Positions 50,122 through 59,880 of a DNA stretch of 64,000 nucleotides are shown piece after piece (position 1 is the first letter of the stretch; every line of letters starts with the position of its first letter). Below the pieces are notes generated by a model. The model had not been told where the DNA came from and searched no databases. It was given only the letters and a program-made list of their open reading frames with translations. A program made the translations under genes and the position numbers. The stretch comes from Nitrospira sp. (lineage in GTDB: Bacteria > Nitrospirota > Nitrospiria > Nitrospirales > Nitrospiraceae). Location of the stretch: contig CP126122.1 of assembly GCA_030123565.1 (NCBI GenBank), positions 817,001 to 881,000 on the forward strand, in the 5' to 3' direction.

Positions 50122-50278
50122 CCGGAACGATGTTACGCCGCCGGTTGAAGAGCGCGTCAAGCAAATCTCGGTGCGCCTTCCGAAGAGGTATGTTATTCTG
50201 CCGCGCAGTGCAGAGGACACATCCGCAAGATCGTGAAATGAGGCTGAGGCCAGAGGGTATCACCGGAAAGCCTAGGCC

Positions 50279-51067
50279 ATGAAGGTCCGCGTGTTGGGCT
50301 GTCATGGTTCCGGGCAGCTGGTTTCCGGAGAGAACGGTCCGATTCAGTGCGGCACCTGCGGGTTTTTGGTCAACGACCGGTTGCTCGTCGATGCAGGAAC
50401 GATCGGGTCCAGGCTGTACCTCGAGGAGCAGCGGCGTATCCGGGTGATCTTGCTGACTCACCTGCATTTCGATCATATTCGCGAGTTGCCGACGTTGGCC
50501 GATAACCTGGTCGGCGAGATTGAAGAACCGATCGTCATTGCGGCTATCCCCGAGGTCTTGGACGGACTACGCAGGCATATTTTCAATGACGCGGTCTACC
50601 CCGATTTTTTTCGCCTGCCCGATCCCGCCAGGCCGGTCTTCGTGACGCACCAGCTTCAGCCGGGCAGGGAAGTTCTGCTGTGCGGGTTGGGGGTCACGCC
50701 GATGTCGGTCAACCATGTCGTGCCGACGGTCGGGTTTCTCCTCCGTGAAGGGGAGCGGACGATGCTCTATAGCGGGGATACCTATCGGACGGACGCACTG
50801 TGGCGTGCTGCGCAAGCTGCGCCCGGGTTGCAGGCGGCGTTCATTGAAACCTCGTTTCCCAACGAACTGGACGAACTGGCGAGGACGGCGAAACACCTGA
50901 CCCCTGCGCTGCTGGCCGAGGAATTTGCAAAAATGGCGAGGCCGGAGTTGCCGGTCTATGCCTACCATCTCAAGCCGCGGTTTCGCGAGGTGATCAAGCA
51001 GGAACTCGGGCAATTGGGCATCCGTCACTTGGCCGCGCTCGAAGAGGGGCAAACCCTCGTACTATAG
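50279..51067 (+). CDS. Metallo-beta-lactamase-fold hydrolase (class II cAMP phosphodiesterase-like)
   Basis: A 262-residue protein with the zinc motif LTHLHFDHI and the later MLYSGDTYRTDALW and AYHLKP metal sites. The overall pattern resembles cyclic-nucleotide phosphodiesterase class II, but substrate cannot be fixed. It is 10 bases upstream of accD on the same strand, and may be co-transcribed. Start ATG at 50279 begins MKVRVLGCHGSG, the usual first strand. Confidence 0.83.
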   Translation: MKVRVLGCHGSGQLVSGENGPIQCGTCGFLVNDRLLVDAGTIGSRLYLEEQRRIRVILLTHLHFDHIRELPTLADNLVGEIEEPIVIAAIPEVLDGLRRHIFNDAVYPDFFRLPDPARPVFVTHQLQPGREVLLCGLGVTPMSVNHVVPTVGFLLREGERTMLYSGDTYRTDALWRAAQAAPGLQAAFIETSFPNELDELARTAKHLTPALLAEEFAKMARPELPVYAYHLKPRFREVIKQELGQLGIRHLAALEEGQTLVL

Positions 51068-51077
51068 GTGAGCACAG

Positions 51078-51914
51078 ATGGCTTGGTTTAAGAAAGGGAA
51101 GCACGAGGAACCGGAGCCTCCCAAACGCCCGAAAGGGGCGGAGGGGATGTGGCTGAAATGCAACCATTGCCGGGAGATCGTGTACCGCAAGGAGGTGGAC
51201 CGCAACAACAAGGTCTGCCCCAAATGCGATTATCATTTTCCTATTTCGGTGATCGAACGCATCAACCTGCTGGTCGATCTCGGGACCTTCAAGGAGTGGG
51301 ACGCCGAGTTGGAACCGCAGGACCCGTTGAGTTTTCAGGACACGCGTTCCTACAAGGACCGCATCAAGGCGCAGCAGGAGAAGACCGGCCGGAAAGACGC
51401 CATGGTCATCGGTCAGGGGGCGATCAATGGGCGCAAGGTGGTGCTCTGTGTCTTCGATTTCGGGTTCATGGGCGGCAGCATGGGATCGGTCGTCGGCGAA
51501 AAGATCTGCCGCGCCGTCGATCGGGCGCTGGAGGCGAGGCTCCCCTTGATCCTCGTGACCGCCTCGGGTGGAGCCCGCATGCAGGAGGGTATTTTGTCGC
51601 TCATGCAGATGGCGAAAACGTCCGCCGCGGTGGCGAAGTTGGGAGAGGCCAAGCTCCCGTTCCTGTCGATCCTGGCCGACCCGACATTCGGCGGGGTGAC
51701 GGCGAGCATCGCTATGCTGGGAGATGTCATCATCGCGGAACCGAAAGCCTTGATCGGGTTTGCCGGTCCGCGTGTCATCGAGCAGACGATCAAACAGCAG
51801 TTGCCCGACCAATTTCAGCGCGCCGAGTTTTTGCTCGACCATGGGATGATCGACATGATCGTCGAGCGGAAACAGTTGAAGGAAGCGGTCAGCACGCTGG
51901 TCGGTCACTTCTAA
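51078..51914 (+). CDS. accD: Acetyl-CoA carboxylase carboxyltransferase beta subunit
   Basis: A 278-residue subunit that carboxylates acetyl-CoA to malonyl-CoA in fatty acid synthesis. The N-terminal zinc ribbon has Cys28, Cys31, Cys47 and Cys50 (KCNHCRE and VCPKCDY). The crotonase-fold part includes [40 protein letters not shown] and [13 protein letters not shown]. folC follows after 56 bases, a common order. AccA is not in the window. Confidence 0.96.
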   Translation: MAWFKKGKHEEPEPPKRPKGAEGMWLKCNHCREIVYRKEVDRNNKVCPKCDYHFPISVIERINLLVDLGTFKEWDAELEPQDPLSFQDTRSYKDRIKAQQEKTGRKDAMVIGQGAINGRKVVLCVFDFGFMGGSMGSVVGEKICRAVDRALEARLPLILVTASGGARMQEGILSLMQMAKTSAAVAKLGEAKLPFLSILADPTFGGVTASIAMLGDVIIAEPKALIGFAGPRVIEQTIKQQLPDQFQRAEFLLDHGMIDMIVERKQLKEAVSTLVGHF

Positions 51915-51923
51915 CACAGACAG

Positions 51924-51953
51924 CAGAATGTTGAAAAAGGCCGCCGGCGTTGT
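51924..51953. repeat. Fragment of the palindromic-ended repeat
   Basis: The sequence GCAGAATGTTGAAAAAGGCC at 51924 onward matches the left end of the element at 20964 (GCAGGATGTTGAAAAAGTCC) with two differences, but the rest is absent. It lies in the 56-base gap between accD and folC. Confidence 0.5.
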
Positions 51954-51970
51954 ACCACGGCGCAGATTCC

Positions 51971-53266
51971 ATGACCTATTCCGCCACAGTGCAGTTCCTC
52001 TACGGCCTGCAGCAGCACGGCATCAAGTTGGGGCTGGAGACGATCCGTGCGTTGCTGACACGGGTGGGGGAGCCGCACCGCCGCTATCCGGTGCTCCATA
52101 TCGGAGGGACCAACGGCAAGGGTTCGACCTCGGCGCTGGTCGCGTCGATTCTCCAGGCGGCCGGTTATCGTGTGGGGCTCTACACCTCGCCGCATCTCAT
52201 CGATTTTCGCGAGCGGATCCGGGTCGACGGCGCCATGATCCCGGAAGGCCGCGTGAGCGAGCTGGTCGAGTCCTTGCGGGCCGCCGCGGCTCCCGATCTC
52301 ACCCCGACCTTTTTTGAGTTCACGACGGCATTGGCTGTTCAGTATTTTGCCGAGTGCCTGGTCGATGTCGCGGTGCTCGAAGTCGGCTTGGGCGGGCGGT
52401 TCGACGCGACCAACGTCGTGGAGCCGCTGGTTGCCGCCATCACCACGATCGGCCTTGACCATGAGGCCTATCTCGGTTCGACGTTGGACGCGATCGCCTA
52501 TGAGAAGGCCGGGATCATCAAACAACGCGTGCCGTTGGTGATCGGCCGCATCGACGCGTCGCCTCGACGGGTGATCGAGGATCGTGCTCTGGTCCAGGTT
52601 GCTCCCGTCTATGGATTGGGACGCGAGTTCCGCTGTGACGGGGCTTCAGCGGCCGATTGTGATTATTTCGGAATGGCGGCGCGGTACGAGCATCTCGCCT
52701 GTCCGCTTCGGGGACGGTTTCAACTCGACAACCTTGCCTGTGCCTTGGCGTTGGTGGAGCTGGCCGGTGATCGAGGGCTGGCGGTCACGGAGACGGCTGT
52801 TCGCATCGGGTTGCAGCAGGTCGCTTGGGAAGGACGGCTGGAAACCGTCGGTGACGCGCCGACGGTCATGCTGGATGGAGCGCACAATCCTGCCGCCGCA
52901 GTCGTGCTCGCCGAGTATCTGGCCGAGTGGCGGCGCGCGAGGCCGACTGCGCGGGTGAGCCTGATCCTGGGGATGATGCGCGACAAACATCCGCGCGAAT
53001 TTCTTGCGCCGTTGTTGCCGCTGATCGATCGGTTGATCCTCACGCAAGCCGATTTGCCCCGAGCATCGACCGGGGCGGATCTCCGCGACCTGCTTCGTGA
53101 CTCCGCACCCTTTGCAGAGGTGGCGGCGATGCCGGCGGATGCGCTTGCCTGCGCGAAGCGTTCAGCCTCTCCTTCCGACCTGATCTGTGTCACCGGCTCC
53201 TTGATGTTGGTCGGCGAAGTCAAGGCCCTTCTCCGAGGCTGTTCCCTCTCACCTGTTCGTGGCTGA
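51971..53266 (+). CDS. folC: Bifunctional folylpolyglutamate synthase / dihydrofolate synthase
   Basis: A 431-residue Mur-ligase-like enzyme that adds glutamate to dihydropteroate and then to folates. The P-loop region HIGGTNGKGSTSALVASILQ, the SPHLIDFRERIRVDG motif, FEFTTALAVQYFAE, and VLEVGLGGRFDATNVVEP are diagnostic; the C-terminal domain has VMLDGAHNPAA. Start at 51971 (MTYSATVQFLYGL); the ribosome binding site is weak. Gene order accD-folC is a widespread pairing. Confidence 0.95.
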   Translation: MTYSATVQFLYGLQQHGIKLGLETIRALLTRVGEPHRRYPVLHIGGTNGKGSTSALVASILQAAGYRVGLYTSPHLIDFRERIRVDGAMIPEGRVSELVESLRAAAAPDLTPTFFEFTTALAVQYFAECLVDVAVLEVGLGGRFDATNVVEPLVAAITTIGLDHEAYLGSTLDAIAYEKAGIIKQRVPLVIGRIDASPRRVIEDRALVQVAPVYGLGREFRCDGASAADCDYFGMAARYEHLACPLRGRFQLDNLACALALVELAGDRGLAVTETAVRIGLQQVAWEGRLETVGDAPTVMLDGAHNPAAAVVLAEYLAEWRRARPTARVSLILGMMRDKHPREFLAPLLPLIDRLILTQADLPRASTGADLRDLLRDSAPFAEVAAMPADALACAKRSASPSDLICVTGSLMLVGEVKALLRGCSLSPVRG

Positions 53267-53267
53267 A

Positions 53268-55751
53268 ATGGGGCCAGACCGCGACTCGGCTTCCGGACGG
53301 CGGCGGGTGATCGGTCGTTCGGCATCGGCCCTCTTCCTGTGCCTGTTCCTCTGCCTTTTTCTCACCGGCGAGTCTTCCTGGGCGCAATCGACGGTGACCA
53401 CGCCTTCGCCGACGAACCAGCCCCTGAATGTCACCGCCGAGCGCATCGACCATCTTCAAGAGCAGGATGTGTATGAGGCGGATGGGTCGGTGGTGGTCAC
53501 GCAGGGACCGTTTCGGCTGACGGCCGATCATGTCACGATCAACACCTTGCCCGGCAAGCTCGTGGCCACCGGCCATGTGCATCTCACCGATCCGAATTCC
53601 GACCTCACGTCGGAACGGTTGGAGTTGAATGTGAATACGGAGGCGGGCGTCGTCACCCACGGGTCGATGTACCTCCGGCTCAGCAACTCGTTTTTCACGG
53701 GGCGGATCATCAGGCGGTTGTCCGAAGACCACTACCGCATCAAGGAAGGCACCTTCACCAACTGCGATGCCAAAGACGGCGAACTGCCGGCCTGGCGGTT
53801 CAAGTTCGACGACCTCGATGTGAACACGGGCGAAAGCATCGGCATGAAGCGGGGATGGCTCTGTGTGCTCGACAAACCCCTCATTCCCGTGCCGACCTTG
53901 ACCTATCCGCTCACGACCCGCAGCAGCGGATTTCTGATTCCCACACCAGGCTACGACAACCGGTTCGGCCTGCACTACCAGCAGGGGTATTTTTGGGCGA
54001 TCAACCCCAGCCAGGACCTGACGATCTCGCCTTCCTACTATTCGAATCTGGGCTACGGGAGCGACCTGCTCTATCGCTATTATCTGGACCGGCGATCACG
54101 CGGGCAGTGGTTCGCGAGTTTTCTGCAACAGACGCAGCTGCCGAATGTGGCGGGGGTGGATCAAACCAGTTCGGATGCACGGCGTCTACGAGGCGCGATC
54201 AGCGGTCAGCATGTCCAGCAGGTGACGGATACGCTCCTGGTGCGGGGGCAGGCGGCCTTCGTGTCGGACCGGCAATATCTCCAACAGCTCAGCAATTCGG
54301 GCGCGCAACGGGCCTCGCCGAGCGGCGAGTCGAGTTTGCTGGCGACGCAACGGCTGCCGTACGGCAGTGCCTATTTTCTCGGGCAGTATCTCCAACCGCT
54401 CAACTTCGGCGGCCCCGACACGTTCCAGCGCTTGCCGGAGGTCGGGTACGTGTTGCCGAATACCTCGCCCTTCGGGACGCCGTTTCTCCTGAACTTCGAC
54501 AGTAACTTCGTGAACTTTTATCGCGAGCAGGGATTTGCGGTGAACCGCATGGACCTGATGCCCGGGATCACCACCGACGTGATCGACCTCGGGCATGTCG
54601 TAGGGCTGACGCCGCATTTCAAATTCAGGGAAGTTTATTACACACGCGGGGCGCAAGAGGCCAGTCCCCTCCATCGCGAGACGTTCTGGGGCGCGATCGA
54701 CGCCACCTCGCGACTGAGCCGCCGCTTTGCCGGGAGCGAGGGAGGAACCTTCCTGCACACGATCGAGCCGAGCGTGCTGTACGAATACGTGCCTGGCAGC
54801 GACCAGTCCAAGATCGCGCAGATCGATCAGATCGACGACATCCCGAAGAAAAACCTGTTGACCTATTCGCTGCGGACGAAACTGCTCGAACAGCAGCTCA
54901 ACGGAAAGACGTTCAACTGGCTGGATCTGACGCTGGCGCAGAGTTACCATGTGGGCGCGGTACAGACGCGCGCCAGGGACTTTACCCCCGGCGTATTGCC
55001 CTTTCTAGGGTCCCTGACACAGCCGTTGCAGCCTGCGACGGTGGAGGTCCAGGGCCGGAAACTGTCGGACCTCTGGATGCGTGCGGTGATCGGCAACACC
55101 GCGCCGGAATTCTTCCGGCCTCCGACCCTCGACAATACGCTCGGGCAGAACGTGACCGGCGGGCAGATCCTGCCCCCGACGAATTCGTACCTGACGGTGG
55201 ACGCGTTCCTGGATCCCTATCGCGGTACGTTCAGCCAGTGGAATACCGATCTCCGGGTGCAGCAGTCCAACTATTGGTACGCCGAGGTGGGGCAGCGATT
55301 CACCCGGGACGGCAACCGTGTCCGGCGCGGCGACATTTGGAACCCGATCTCATTCAACGAGGTCTATGCCCCCACGAACGAAATCCAGTTCATCACAGCC
55401 GGCGGAGGATTTCGAACGCCCTGGGGCTGGACCGTCGGGGCGAAGGGCTATTACGATATCAAGGGCGGCCGCAGTCCAGAATATGACCTGGTGGCGCTCT
55501 ATCAAAATCCCTGCAAGTGCTGGTCGCTCGGGTTGTATTACTTGCAATTTCCTGATCGCCAGAGTTACTCCTTCATGTTCAGCATGACGGGAATCGGATG
55601 GACGGAGAATTTCGGCACGATTGTGGCGCGGACGATTCTGGGCCCGTTGTTGGTCGGGGATCGCGGTCTGCCCTGGGCTGCGCCTGGTGGGCCCTACGGC
55701 TACTCCCAGAATCCCTTGCCCCCGCAGTCGATGCCCATGGGGCGGTACTGA
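53268..55751 (+). CDS. lptD: LPS-assembly outer-membrane protein LptD
   Basis: An ~827-residue protein. The N-terminal signal peptide is around residues 17-40 (ALFLCLFLCLFLTGESSWA). The periplasmic OstA domain follows (LNVTAERIDHLQEQDVYEAD, VVVTQGPFRLTADHVTI, VATGHVHLTDPNSD), and then a long beta-barrel (LptD) domain from about residue 290. It exports LPS to the outer leaflet with LptE, which is not recognised here. Start at 53268 (one base after the folC stop) or GTG 53259 overlapping folC. Confidence 0.92.
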   Translation: MGPDRDSASGRRRVIGRSASALFLCLFLCLFLTGESSWAQSTVTTPSPTNQPLNVTAERIDHLQEQDVYEADGSVVVTQGPFRLTADHVTINTLPGKLVATGHVHLTDPNSDLTSERLELNVNTEAGVVTHGSMYLRLSNSFFTGRIIRRLSEDHYRIKEGTFTNCDAKDGELPAWRFKFDDLDVNTGESIGMKRGWLCVLDKPLIPVPTLTYPLTTRSSGFLIPTPGYDNRFGLHYQQGYFWAINPSQDLTISPSYYSNLGYGSDLLYRYYLDRRSRGQWFASFLQQTQLPNVAGVDQTSSDARRLRGAISGQHVQQVTDTLLVRGQAAFVSDRQYLQQLSNSGAQRASPSGESSLLATQRLPYGSAYFLGQYLQPLNFGGPDTFQRLPEVGYVLPNTSPFGTPFLLNFDSNFVNFYREQGFAVNRMDLMPGITTDVIDLGHVVGLTPHFKFREVYYTRGAQEASPLHRETFWGAIDATSRLSRRFAGSEGGTFLHTIEPSVLYEYVPGSDQSKIAQIDQIDDIPKKNLLTYSLRTKLLEQQLNGKTFNWLDLTLAQSYHVGAVQTRARDFTPGVLPFLGSLTQPLQPATVEVQGRKLSDLWMRAVIGNTAPEFFRPPTLDNTLGQNVTGGQILPPTNSYLTVDAFLDPYRGTFSQWNTDLRVQQSNYWYAEVGQRFTRDGNRVRRGDIWNPISFNEVYAPTNEIQFITAGGGFRTPWGWTVGAKGYYDIKGGRSPEYDLVALYQNPCKCWSLGLYYLQFPDRQSYSFMFSMTGIGWTENFGTIVARTILGPLLVGDRGLPWAAPGGPYGYSQNPLPPQSMPMGRY

Positions 55752-56350
55752 TGGGCCGGGGATCGGGAGCAACCAGTGACGTGATGCCGGAGCGAGCCGG
55801 AGCAAGGCCTCTCGACATCGACTTGCGACGGTTCTTTATGATCGCGGGATTCCTGTTGAGCGTCGCAGTACAGTTCGCCTTTCCATCCAATCTACAGGCG
55901 ACGGAACGACCGTCGTCCCTTCAACGCGCCAAGGTGTTTCTGAAGGCGGGCGACTACCGGCGCGCGGTGGAGGCTTGCCAGGCTGAAGTACAGGCCTCTC
56001 CCTCTGCCCAGAGTTATGTCTACCTCACCTATGTGTACCACGCGCTCAACGGGTATCTGGAACACCTGGCTGCCGCGGATCAATGGGTGCGGGTGGAGCA
56101 GCTCTATTTGAATCTGGCGACCGGCCGACCGGAGGATCTGGTCGATCCGCCCGATGTGCTGGCGCGTATCGCCAAGGAACTCATCCAGCAGGCGGTGCAG
56201 CGGCAGGCGGATGTCACTGCCTCCATGGCTGCGCGATTGGATGAAGCATCGGTGAACCGACTGTGGCAGGAGCAGGCGGCCTGGCGACAGGCGCGGCCGA
56301 CCGATTGGTGGTCCGGAGTTCCACCGGAGTGGCGATGGGAGGGCCCGTGA
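55751..56350 (+). CDS. Small exported helical (TPR-like) protein
   Basis: A 199-residue protein whose ATG overlaps the lptD stop (TGATG). A cytoplasmic tail of ~27 residues precedes a signal-anchor-like segment (FFMIAGFLLSVAVQFAFP). The rest is helical: RAKVFLKAGDYRRAVEACQA resembles a TPR motif, and the C-terminus is Trp/Gln-rich. It is co-translated with lptD, so a role in the envelope is plausible but not shown. Confidence 0.65.
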   Translation: MGRGSGATSDVMPERAGARPLDIDLRRFFMIAGFLLSVAVQFAFPSNLQATERPSSLQRAKVFLKAGDYRRAVEACQAEVQASPSAQSYVYLTYVYHALNGYLEHLAAADQWVRVEQLYLNLATGRPEDLVDPPDVLARIAKELIQQAVQRQADVTASMAARLDEASVNRLWQEQAAWRQARPTDWWSGVPPEWRWEGP

Positions 56351-56351
56351 T

Positions 56352-56379
56352 TTGACTCTCCGCGAAACCCTGTTATAGG
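56352..56379 (+). promoter_or_regulatory. Putative sigma70 promoter of trxA-recN
   Basis: TTGACT (56352-56357) and TATAGG (56374-56379) with a 16-base spacer, just after the stop of the preceding gene and 82 bases before the trxA start. One mismatch in the -35 and two in the -10. Confidence 0.5.
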
Positions 56380-56461
56380 ATGGCCAGACTGCCTGATGCC
56401 GATTCAGGGCAGGGACTGTGGGATCGAGCGGTGCTTCGGAAGCGCGAGAAGGAGGGGTACT

Positions 56462-56809
56462 GTGGCAGGTGATGCGTTGAAAGTGACCGATACGACGTGG
56501 GACGACGATGTCATGAAATCATCCGACCTCGTGATGGTGGATTTTTGGGCGGTCTGGTGCGGACCCTGCCAGATGGTCGCCCCGATCGTCGATGAATTGG
56601 CGAAGGAATATGCGGGCAAGATCAAGGTCCGCAAGCTCAATACGGACGAGAATCCTGAAATCGCGGGCCGTTACCAGGTGATGAGTATTCCGACCATTCT
56701 GTTTTTCAAGAACGGGCAGGCGGTCGAGCGGTTGGTAGGTGCGCGGCCGAAGCGCCAGTTCAAAGAAATCATCGATTCACTCCTGACCCAACATTCCGGC
56801 GCCGCCTAG
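56462..56809 (+). CDS. trxA: Thioredoxin
   Basis: A 115-residue thioredoxin with the redox site WCGPC (Cys33 and Cys36) in VDFWAVWCGPCQMVAP, and the cis-proline in QVMSIPTILFFKNGQAVE. It reduces protein disulfides in the cytoplasm. The GTG start at 56462 has the strong AGGAGGGG upstream; a longer frame without this site begins at 56396. recN follows after 18 bases. Confidence 0.95.
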   Translation: MAGDALKVTDTTWDDDVMKSSDLVMVDFWAVWCGPCQMVAPIVDELAKEYAGKIKVRKLNTDENPEIAGRYQVMSIPTILFFKNGQAVERLVGARPKRQFKEIIDSLLTQHSGAA

Positions 56810-56827
56810 CGCCTGACGTTCAGCGGC

Positions 56828-58525
56828 ATGCTGACCGAGCTGCGCATCTCGAACTTCGGCGTGATCGAGCAGCTGGCCGTTCGGTTCGACTCCGGTTTCA
56901 TCGTGTTCACCGGTGAAACCGGAGCCGGCAAGTCTCTCCTCATCGACGCGGTGACCCTGTTGGTCGGGGGCCGCGCCTCTACCGATCATATCCGCGCCCA
57001 GGCCGAAGAAGCCGATCTTGAAGCGGCGTTCGTCCTGGCGCCGGACCATCCGATTCTTCAGTTACTGCAGGCGAAGGGGTTTGCGCGTCCCGGCGACAGG
57101 GACATCCTCATCCGCCGAGTCATCTCCCGTTCGGGGCGAAACCGGACCTATCTCAACGGCAACCTCTGCCCCGTTCATCTTCTGGAGGAATTGGGAGGGG
57201 CGTTGGTCGATGTGCATGGGCAACATGATCAGCAGTCGCTGCTGTCACAGCCCGCTCAGCTGGAGGCGTTGGATGCGTTCGGCCGCCTGGATTCCCTTCG
57301 CCGGGAGTACCAAGCCGCCTATCAGACCTGGCGTGAAGGGGTGGCGGAGTTGCAGACGGTGACCGCGCAGATCGCGCAGCGACGAGAACGGGAAGAGTTG
57401 TTGCGTTTTCAGTTTCAGGAGATTTCCGATGCCGGGGTCGAAGCGGGAGAAGATGTGCGGCTCGACCAGGAACGACCACGCCTCATGCACAGCCAGCAGC
57501 TCGCGGAACTGTCCGATCACCTCCACGAATTACTCTATGCCAGCGACCAGGGTGTCCTCAGCCAGCTGGCTGAGGCGCGGAAGGTGCTGTCGAAGATGGA
57601 AGCGGTCGATGCCACGACGGCCGAATGGTCGCGGTCTTTGGAGGACGCGGCTGTTTCGTTGCGGGACCTGGCCGATCAGGTTCGTCGTTACCGCGACCGG
57701 GTGGAAGCCGATCCGGCGCGATTGACGGAGATCGAACAACAGCTGGATCGCCTCCATCGGCTGACGAAGAAGTACGGCGGATCGTTGGATGCGATGCTGG
57801 CCCTGCAGGAATCCCTGCGCACCCAATTGGCCCAGTTGGACAGGGCGGAAACTCAGTTGCACGCGTTGGCCGGTGCCGTCGAGGAAGGCGCAGGCCGCCT
57901 GCGTGAACTGGCCGGCCGTCTGTCTCGCAAGCGGAACGAGGCGGCGAAAAAACTCGCGCTTCAGGTGACGAAGGAATTGGGCGCGCTGCGCATGGACCGT
58001 ACCGGCTTCACGGTGGAGGTCTCGTCGTTGTCCGATGAGACCGCCTATGGTCCGACGGGACAGGATGCCGTGGAATTCATGTTTTCCGCCAATCCCGGTG
58101 AACCGCTCAAGCCGCTCGCACGGGTGGCATCCGGGGGGGAACTGTCCCGGGTGATGTTGGCGCTGAAAACGATTCTGGCCGAGAGCGATCATGTTCCCGT
58201 CCTGATTTTCGATGAAGTGGATGCCGGTGTGGGCGGCGCGGTGGCCGAAGTGATGGGAATGCGGCTTCGGGATCTTGGCCGCCATCACCAGGTCTTTTGT
58301 GTGACACACCTGCCTCAGGTCGGTTCGCAGGCGCATGCGCATTACCTGGTGGAGAAACAGGTCCGGCAGAAACGAACCGTCACGCAGGTCCGGCTGCTGA
58401 CGTCGAGCGAACGGGAAGAGGAAATCGCGCGGATGCTGGCCGGGGTGACGGTGACGAAGGGCGCGCGTGCGGCGGCGGCAGAAATGATCGGCGGTGTGAA
58501 GGGTAAACGGTCCGGGCCGGACTAG
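56828..58525 (+). CDS. recN: DNA repair protein RecN
   Basis: A 565-residue SMC-like ATPase for double-strand break repair. The Walker A GETGAGKSLLIDA (Lys35) is in the N-terminus, coiled coils fill residues ~150-380, the ABC signature is ASGGELSRVMLALK, and Walker B is VLIFDEVDAGVGG. Full length. Its stop overlaps the stop of the convergent HD-GYP gene by four bases. Confidence 0.95.
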   Translation: MLTELRISNFGVIEQLAVRFDSGFIVFTGETGAGKSLLIDAVTLLVGGRASTDHIRAQAEEADLEAAFVLAPDHPILQLLQAKGFARPGDRDILIRRVISRSGRNRTYLNGNLCPVHLLEELGGALVDVHGQHDQQSLLSQPAQLEALDAFGRLDSLRREYQAAYQTWREGVAELQTVTAQIAQRREREELLRFQFQEISDAGVEAGEDVRLDQERPRLMHSQQLAELSDHLHELLYASDQGVLSQLAEARKVLSKMEAVDATTAEWSRSLEDAAVSLRDLADQVRRYRDRVEADPARLTEIEQQLDRLHRLTKKYGGSLDAMLALQESLRTQLAQLDRAETQLHALAGAVEEGAGRLRELAGRLSRKRNEAAKKLALQVTKELGALRMDRTGFTVEVSSLSDETAYGPTGQDAVEFMFSANPGEPLKPLARVASGGELSRVMLALKTILAESDHVPVLIFDEVDAGVGGAVAEVMGMRLRDLGRHHQVFCVTHLPQVGSQAHAHYLVEKQVRQKRTVTQVRLLTSSEREEEIARMLAGVTVTKGARAAAAEMIGGVKGKRSGPD

Positions 58526-59670
58526 GAGTCCGGCGTCGTCGGAGTGGTCGCAATCGCCAGAGCGGGAAGGGACGATTTACATTCCTGCACGACGCGGGCG
58601 AACAGCGTCGTCAGCGTCGGGTCGAAGGCGGTATTGGCTTGCAGGGTAATTTGGCGAATCGCCTCGTCGATGGAAAGCGGTTGGTGCCCTGGAATATCGA
58701 CCGTCAGGTTATCGAACGCCTGCGCAATGGCGACGATGCGCGCCAAGAGGGGAATGCCTTCTCCCCGTAACCCCTGGGGATTGCGGATCCCGTCGAATCG
58801 TTCGTGGTGATACGCGACGATTTGTCCCACCTCCGCCGGAAAGCCCAGCGGCAGCAGCATGCGGGCGCCGGCTTCGGAGTGTTCCTTGATGCGGGCGCTG
58901 TTCCGCTCGCAGTCGTCATCGTCCGCCGAATACTTGTAGCCGAACAGGCTGATTTTGCCGATGTCGTGCAGGAAGGCTCCCAGCGCCAGCGCTTTCTGCT
59001 CCGTGATGGGCAGGTGCAGCTGATTGGCGAGGAGTGAGGCATAGAAACTGACGCGGCTGCAGTGATTCAAGAGTTGACGGTCCTTGGCTTCGAGCAGATC
59101 GGACAGTAACGGGATCAATGCCGCGACATCGCCCGTGCCGGTTGCCGCTTCGGCGGAAGATTTGCCGATGGCGAAATAGTTGGATCGCACGTCCTTCCAA
59201 GCTTGTGCCGCTTCCTGCTCCGTCCCCCACAGGGCGGTCGATGTCTTCAGGAACGATCGCAAGTAATCCAGGCGCTGTTTCTTTTCCAGCGTCTGGTTGA
59301 TCAGCGTGATGAGTTCGGTGACGTTGAAGGGTTTGAGCAGATACCCCGCCGCACCGTGGCGAATTCCTTCCATCGCGGATTTCAAACTTCCATAGCCGGT
59401 GATGATGATGACCTCGATGTCTGCATGGTCCTGCTTGATATCCTGGAGCAGGTCGAGCCCCTGGCGGTCGGGCAACTTTTGATCGAGGGTGATGAGATCG
59501 ATGTGCCGATCTTTCAACACTTGCAGGGCGGATTTGGCATTGTCGGCGGAATGGATCGTGAAGAAGGGGCGGAGAATGACTTTGAGCGCGTCCCTGGGTC
59601 CTGTTTCATCATCGACGACCAGAACCGACGGTTTATTGGCCGTGTGTTCGGTTGATGTAGGGGTGCCCAT
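58522..59670 (-). CDS. Response regulator with an HD-GYP-like output domain, GYP degenerate
   Basis: A 382-residue protein. A receiver domain (Asp63 in LITLDQKLPD, Lys113 in YLLKPF) is linked to a HD-GYP domain (KDRQLLNHCSRV, GAFLHDIGKIS with His235/Asp236, and AYHHERFDG). In active cyclic-di-GMP phosphodiesterases the last is followed by GYP; here it reads RNP (residues 296-298), so cyclic-di-GMP activity is uncertain. The C-terminus lists further helices. It is followed, upstream on the same strand, by an NtrC-like regulator and its kinase. Confidence 0.85.
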   Translation of the reverse strand: MGTPTSTEHTANKPSVLVVDDETGPRDALKVILRPFFTIHSADNAKSALQVLKDRHIDLITLDQKLPDRQGLDLLQDIKQDHADIEVIIITGYGSLKSAMEGIRHGAAGYLLKPFNVTELITLINQTLEKKQRLDYLRSFLKTSTALWGTEQEAAQAWKDVRSNYFAIGKSSAEAATGTGDVAALIPLLSDLLEAKDRQLLNHCSRVSFYASLLANQLHLPITEQKALALGAFLHDIGKISLFGYKYSADDDDCERNSARIKEHSEAGARMLLPLGFPAEVGQIVAYHHERFDGIRNPQGLRGEGIPLLARIVAIAQAFDNLTVDIPGHQPLSIDEAIRQITLQANTAFDPTLTTLFARVVQECKSSLPALAIATTPTTPDS

Positions 59671-59880
59671 CCGGAATGCTCCTCAATGCACTGCACACTT
59701 CAAGGAAAATGAAAGGCAAAACCTGTACCGCCCATTCTCCTCTCCTCCCCGGCCAATATATAGCAGGTCTGGACCGTTCAGACCACTAGTTATTTGCGAC
59801 ACAATGGTCGATCGTTTGTGGAGGGGAAAGAGCGTTGAAGAAATGAGACAGTTTATGGGACAACCTTGTGCCACCCTGTG

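Noticed and set aside
59859..59873. Sigma54 promoter-like sequence TGGCACAAGGTTGTC on the minus strand upstream of the HD-GYP gene
   Set aside because: The -24 and -12 elements are one base too close and the -12 GC is GT, so it is unlikely to be bound normally.
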